A stretch of DNA of 20,926 nt from Asterionellopsis glacialis. Lineage: Eukaryota; Bacillariophyta; Plagiogrammaphyceae; Rhaphoneidales; Asterionellopsidaceae. The notes below the pieces were generated by a model that was given only the letters and a program-made list of their open reading frames with translations, was not told where the DNA came from and did not search any database. Location of the stretch: the NCBI GenBank assembly GCA_014885115.2, contig WKLE02000875.1, positions 1-20,926 on the forward strand, written 5' to 3'. The translations under genes and the position numbers were made by a program. Shown piece by piece: positions 17,423 through 20,926 of this stretch (positions within the stretch are counted from its first letter, which is position 1; the number at the start of each line of letters is the position of its first letter).

Positions 17423-18848
17423 TTATTTTTTGCAGAATTCACTTGGAGACGCGTAAGGATCACGTGTCCACCCTTCAAAAGTTGGTGACGATCGTTTCCC
17501 AGTCATAATTTCGCGAAGTATTTCTAATAATTTAGCAGTGACAGGTCCACCTGGTAAGGTATTACCATGTTGAAATTCAACAGAATAGTCGTCATCATCT
17601 TGTGCACCAGTAGCAAGTCTGGCAATAGGAACAACTTCAGCGGCTGTACCAGTTACGAACGCTTCCGTGGCATTGTCAAATTCTCCAACACATACATCGC
17701 GTTCAGATATTGTAACAGATGTAATGCTGGAATTTCCTGTACTTTCCTTCATGGCATTGACTAAGATATCATCTTGACCATATTCTTGAATGAGTTGTAT
17801 AATGCTATCGCGTGTCACACCCGGTAAGATCGTACCACGTTTTAAGCACGGTGTCACAATTTCACCACCCTTCAACACAACAAACACATTAGCTGCCGAT
17901 AATTCTTGTACAATTGCCTTGGAAAGATCTTTTTCACTGTAGGTTTCTAGTTCTAAAAATAAATTATCATCAAACCCTTCTACCTTGGCATCCATCAAGG
18001 GACGAAGGGCAACGGCATAATTACCACTACATTTTACATTACCTGTACCACCACGTGCCGCACGAGATCGTTTGGTTTCTAAATGCAGATTCAATCCAGA
18101 TGTTTTAGCTGAAAAATAATTACCCGTGGGGCTTACATAGAACAAAAGTGAAAATTCTTTGGATGGGTATAAACCAAGTTGTTGACCACTAGAGAGAAAG
18201 AAAGATTGGTTGTCGTAGTAGTGCAGCAATAGAGATGTGATGAACAAATGAGATAAAATTTATGTGATGGAATCTACTATCTGCATTTTTACAACAAGAG
18301 AGGACATATGTGTATGTGTCTTCGAACGAATGAACAAAAAAAAGCAGAGAACCATATAGTACATACCTTCCAAGTAACATGGGACGGACGTATAATTTCA
18401 TCCCTTCACCGAAGGGTGGGACCAAGTTAGAATTAGCTTGAATGACATGTTGGATAGATCTCATGAATAATTCAAAGGATGGTACTGGAAGACACATTGC
18501 CTTGGCACCGCGTGCAAATCGATGATAATTCATATCAGGACGAAAAACTGCAATGGAGCCATCTTCCTTACGGAATGCTTTAAGCCCTTCCCAAATAGTT
18601 GTACCATAATTGATGGATGTTGTAGCAGGGTGTAATTCAAGAGGATTTGAAGCATACTTTTTCAATGATGATGTACTGTTATTTAAAAGTAATCCACTGT
18701 CCGTGTCAGGATCATAATGGGTCGATGTCCATTCATCGTTGGTAGTTAGATGGATATAACTATGATCTTCTGGGCAATTTAAATTCCATGGTAAAGTTTC
18801 AAAGTCAATGCCCTCTTTGGGTGGTAAGGGATTTGATGAAGACGTCAT
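17423..18848 (-). CDS. BCAT: Branched-chain amino-acid aminotransferase (class IV PLP), two exons
   Basis: Exon 1 (18848-18367) and exon 2 (18188-17423) give a 415-residue BCAT. This enzyme interconverts Leu/Ile/Val and their 2-oxo acids with glutamate/2-oxoglutarate. Family signatures in order are: INYGTTIWEGLKAFR (about 79-93), FRPDMNYHRFARGAKAMCLP, KLYVRPMLLG at the splice junction continuing SGQQLGLYPSKEFSLLFYVS, RAARGGTGNVKCSGNYA with the PLP lysine at K213, GTILPGVTRDSI, ERDVCVGE, and EAFVTGTAAEVVPI. The length matches eukaryotic BCATs. The N-terminus (MTSSSNPLPPKEGIDF) is not an obvious mitochondrial or plastid presequence, so cytosolic location is possible, unless an upstream exon was missed. 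The intron splits a Ser codon (phase 2) and the frame is restored exactly. No damage is seen. Confidence 0.93.
18189..18366 (-). other. Intron of the BCAT gene
   Basis: A 178-nt intron with donor GTATGT after ...GGAAG and acceptor TCTCTAG before TGGTCAAC. It interrupts the conserved RPMLLG-S-GQQLG segment. Splicing restores the BCAT consensus. Confidence 0.9.
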
Positions 18849-19395
18849 GATGTGTCCCGAATGAATAAAGCATATGTTGCAATCGACCTAGTAAGAACGT
18901 CTAGCCTAGTCAGCAGAATCCTTGATATATCGACCAAGGACGTTGCACTTTTTTACTTTGGATTCTTGTTTTTGATTCGATTGTGGCGATCGATCTTCCT
19001 GTCTATTATTTATTTAACCCTTGATATCTTTCGGCACTTTTTGCGGTTGGTTGGTTGTCTTTGGCGAGCGCGACGAGAGAACAACAGAACGCAGAATAGT
19101 AAGTACAGTAGGCGACAGATGCAAATAGCGCGCGCCAGTCGACCAATTTCCAAAAAATGCAAGAAGTCTAGGGAAGTTGAGGTTGTATTGACTCCAAGGT
19201 ACTGTGAGTGTGGAGCTACGGTGGTCTATCCTACCTGGTATGAGTAGGAATACCAGTAAGGTGCGTACCTGTACCGTTACCTGGTACCACCCCAGGCGGG
19301 GGTAACAGGCGGTGACCCGGGTATAGAATCAACTTGGTTGTCTCATACGTATTCTACGATACGTTATCGAAAATTGCTCTGTATTGTATAAATGA
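18849..19395. promoter_or_regulatory. BCAT upstream region with TACCTGGTA words
   Basis: This 547-bp gap is upstream of BCAT. The words tacctggta (19232-19240) and tacctggtacc (19278-19288) lie 384-440 bp from the BCAT ATG, next to a GC-rich patch (19290-19322) that stands out in an AT-rich setting. A plus-strand frame at 18852-19247 starts with GTG, ends within the repeat word and lacks any recognisable domain. I do not support it as a gene. Confidence 0.4.
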
Positions 19396-19861
19396 TATTT
19401 AAAACTTCATGATCCGTTTGGTGACGATCCAAATGACATTGAAGTGTATCGTCTAACAGAGGTAAGCCACTTGAATGAGATATAAAAGAAAGTGTGGTCT
19501 TCATTTTTTCTCTTTTCCAATAAGGATGCTTCTCCGTTTCTTCCTCTCCGTTTAAAAGGCCACTGTGAGAGGTGTCAAGAAAGACCTGGAAGGTGAAAAT
19601 ATTAATTTCTCAAAGAACAATGGTTCGGAAAGGAAAGGCACAAATAAGTTCAAGTCGAATGAATGGAGAATTTCTAAGTGGGATAAGGGGTTGGTTTTCA
19701 GTTTCAATGATTCAGATTGTTCACTGGAGGGGGGGTTGGATACCGTCATGAAAGATTTCGAGAACCAAGATAAAATTCCTGAAGGTATCTCTGAAACAAC
19801 ACCATTGAATGGAATGTCAAAAATGTCGGATGGAAAGGTAATATCGAATTTGTTGCAGTAG
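19396..19861 (+). pseudogene. 3' exons of a bestrophin-like gene with no visible 5' part
   Basis: A short plus-strand frame (19396-19461) encodes HDPFGDDPNDIEVYRLTE. The core resembles the (D/E/N)PFGxDxND motif near the end of bestrophin chloride channels. It ends precisely at GAG followed by a GTAAGC donor. A pyrimidine-rich acceptor TTTAAAAG at 19551-19558 would join it in phase to a 100-codon hydrophilic tail (19559-19861) starting ATVRGVKKDLEGENINF and ending SDGKVISNLLQ. The inferred intron is 97 nt, in the range of the others. No AG acceptor or start codon lies in frame upstream: an in-frame TGA is at 19393-19395, and the transmembrane part of a bestrophin is absent. I read it as a 5'-truncated relic. 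The family call rests on one motif, so coincidence or a different multi-exon gene is possible. Confidence 0.35.
19462..19558 (+). other. Candidate intron in the bestrophin-like relic
   Basis: A 97-nt segment with GTAAGC donor and C/T-rich acceptor region ending AAAAG. Removal is phase 0 and joins two open frames. An alternative acceptor at 19523-19524 would give a frame that stops within about 25 codons. Confidence 0.35.
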
Positions 19862-20292
19862 AGTTGTACGTTTCAAAAGGAAAAAAATCTGGATTTTAAA
19901 AGTCTGATTGTTCAAGTTGACGGTTTGATTGATTATCAGTAAATATTATTTTTCTGATCAACAAATACTCCTTGAGAACTACGTGATGGAATCAATTACG
20001 AGAAACATAATTTGCACATGTATATGTGAAACCAACTACATTACATATAAAAAATAACCAGTGATAAGCCGTATCGATACTGTTGGTATGTTCCTCATCC
20101 CAAACTCCCGTACGGGTATTTCACTAAGTAAGGGGAGGGGTTATTCTACAATATCCAGCCGAAAAAAACACACACAATAAACGACCAGGATCCAACATTA
20201 ACATGGCAAATACACTAACAAAATAATAAAAAATAATATTTTCACCAACACGTATAACTATTAAAATGTAAACCACAATGGTGCATGCATCA
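19862..20292. other. Intergenic, nothing recognised
   Basis: This 431-bp, very AT-rich stretch lies between the bestrophin-like relic and the decayed repeat-family copy. I see no open frame, RNA gene or TACCTGGTA word in it. Confidence 0.4.
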
Positions 20293-20926
20293 TCATGCAA
20301 ATTGTCTCTTCTTCACCCTACACCTAAGTTGTGGATGACCAACCTTCCTTTTGTCTCTCCTGACTGCATTGATAATATTGGACACCTAAGTGCCTCGTCC
20401 ATACACATCGCAAATCCTATCAATGGCTGCATTTGCAAGCCATCCTTGTCAAATTAATCTTAAAATATCATCGCAAACATTTTTCCTTTTGCTGTGATAC
20501 ATATATTTTACTCTTCCTCTTTCTGTAGCACTAAATTCCTTTGCAGCCTTTCTCCCATCCACCCCAAATTCGTATTCCTGCCACAACATATAGAGTGATC
20601 TAGGGGTGGGAGTTGATGTAGCCGTCTGGTCCACTCCTTGATCACCACCACCTATGTCATCATTATTGTTGTCGTGATTATTATTGTTGTTGTTTCTGTT
20701 TTTGTTTCCTCCAACTCTTCTTGCAGGTTGAATGGCCAGCTTCCTCATGTTTGTAGATGTAGGCACAAAATGCTCCTGCTCAGGATTACAAAGCAAAGTC
20801 ATTTGTGCACCAAGTTCTGCCCTTGTTTGCACTACTGTAGTTCACGGTGCAATGTAGAAGTTTGTGCATACAATGCCCTCCAATTAGCCTCAGCATTCCG
20901 AGATTGCCTACACCAACACCCCCACC
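20293..20926 (-). pseudogene. Decayed copy of a repeat-family protein with a GCR1_C/Crypton-like domain, 5' end beyond window
   Basis: On the minus strand the frame from about 20832 encodes an Asn-rich linker and then a conserved-looking segment LWQEYEFGVDGRKAAKEF followed by SATERGRVKYMYHSKRKNV. I associate this pattern with a highly repeated diatom protein family similar to the GCR1_C DNA-binding domain found in Crypton elements. The domain runs on through stops in one frame: TGA at 20451-20449, then QGWLANAAIDRICDVYGRGT, TAG at 20388-20386, then VSNIINAVRRDKRKVGHPQL, ending at TGA 20295-20293. Upstream, a different frame encodes NWRALYAQTSTLHREL and then hits TAG. It would connect to QTRAELGAQMTLL if one base were missing or two extra at 20833-20834. 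Two internal stops plus a frameshift indicate a pseudogene. The family assignment is from memory of the pattern. Confidence 0.55.

Noticed and set aside
17206..17478. 90-codon minus-strand frame overlapping the BCAT 3' end
   Set aside because: It overlaps BCAT coding sequence in another frame and is low complexity.
18852..19247. 131-codon plus-strand frame with hydrophobic stretches in the BCAT upstream region
   Set aside because: It has a GTG start, no recognised domain, and ends inside a TACCTGGTA word. A membrane protein cannot be fully excluded.
1..20926. tRNA genes, rRNA, CRISPR arrays, bacterial-type operons
   Set aside because: I scanned the gaps by eye for tRNA A/B boxes and for regularly spaced repeats and found none convincing. 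The TACCTGGTA words are irregularly spaced and not CRISPR-like.

Overview
The window reads as nuclear DNA of a diatom (stramenopile alga). The grounds are: genes on both strands separated by AT-rich gaps of 0.4-1.3 kb; few introns, about 90-180 nt long, with GT..AG ends; a plastid-type violaxanthin de-epoxidase-related protein whose presequence looks like a signal peptide followed by a VAS-F cleavage motif; a leucine-rich-repeat protein of the ribonuclease-inhibitor type expanded in diatoms; and a secreted protease carrying a Cys-rich CCxCGGG-type module that I associate with diatom secreted proteins. I cannot name the species.

Layout, left to right. A long, unrecognised, Ser/Asn/Pro-rich protein lies on the minus strand and runs off the left edge (1-1743). 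A divergent promoter region rich in short TACCTGGTA words separates it from a kexin-like, probably membrane- or GPI-anchored subtilase (2580-4973, +). Next come the VDE-related protein (5687-7600, +) and a leucine-rich-repeat gene interrupted by one stop codon (about 8335-9615, +). A small coiled-coil protein (10097-10798, -) and a mitochondrial NFU1-type Fe-S scaffold (11640-12536, +) are divergent across an 841-bp gap. Convergent to NFU1 is a two-exon minus-strand gene (13041-16096) that joins a roughly 630-residue disordered region to a medium-chain dehydrogenase/reductase domain. A branched-chain amino-acid aminotransferase with one intron follows (17423-18848, -). The right end holds two relics: the 3' exons of a bestrophin-like gene with no visible 5' part (19396-19861, +) and a decayed copy of a repeat-family protein with a GCR1_C/Crypton-like domain (20293-20926, -).

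The genes do not form an obvious pathway. They are individually transcribed housekeeping genes (NFU1, BCAT), a photosynthesis-related gene (VDR), secreted or signalling genes (protease, LRR) and accessory relics. A recurring palindromic word (gtacctggtac/gtaccaggtac) is concentrated in gaps 5' of genes and is the most unusual non-coding signal. I saw no tRNA, rRNA, CRISPR array or intact transposon. Introns and starts were inferred by eye from splice signals, reading frame and domain continuity.
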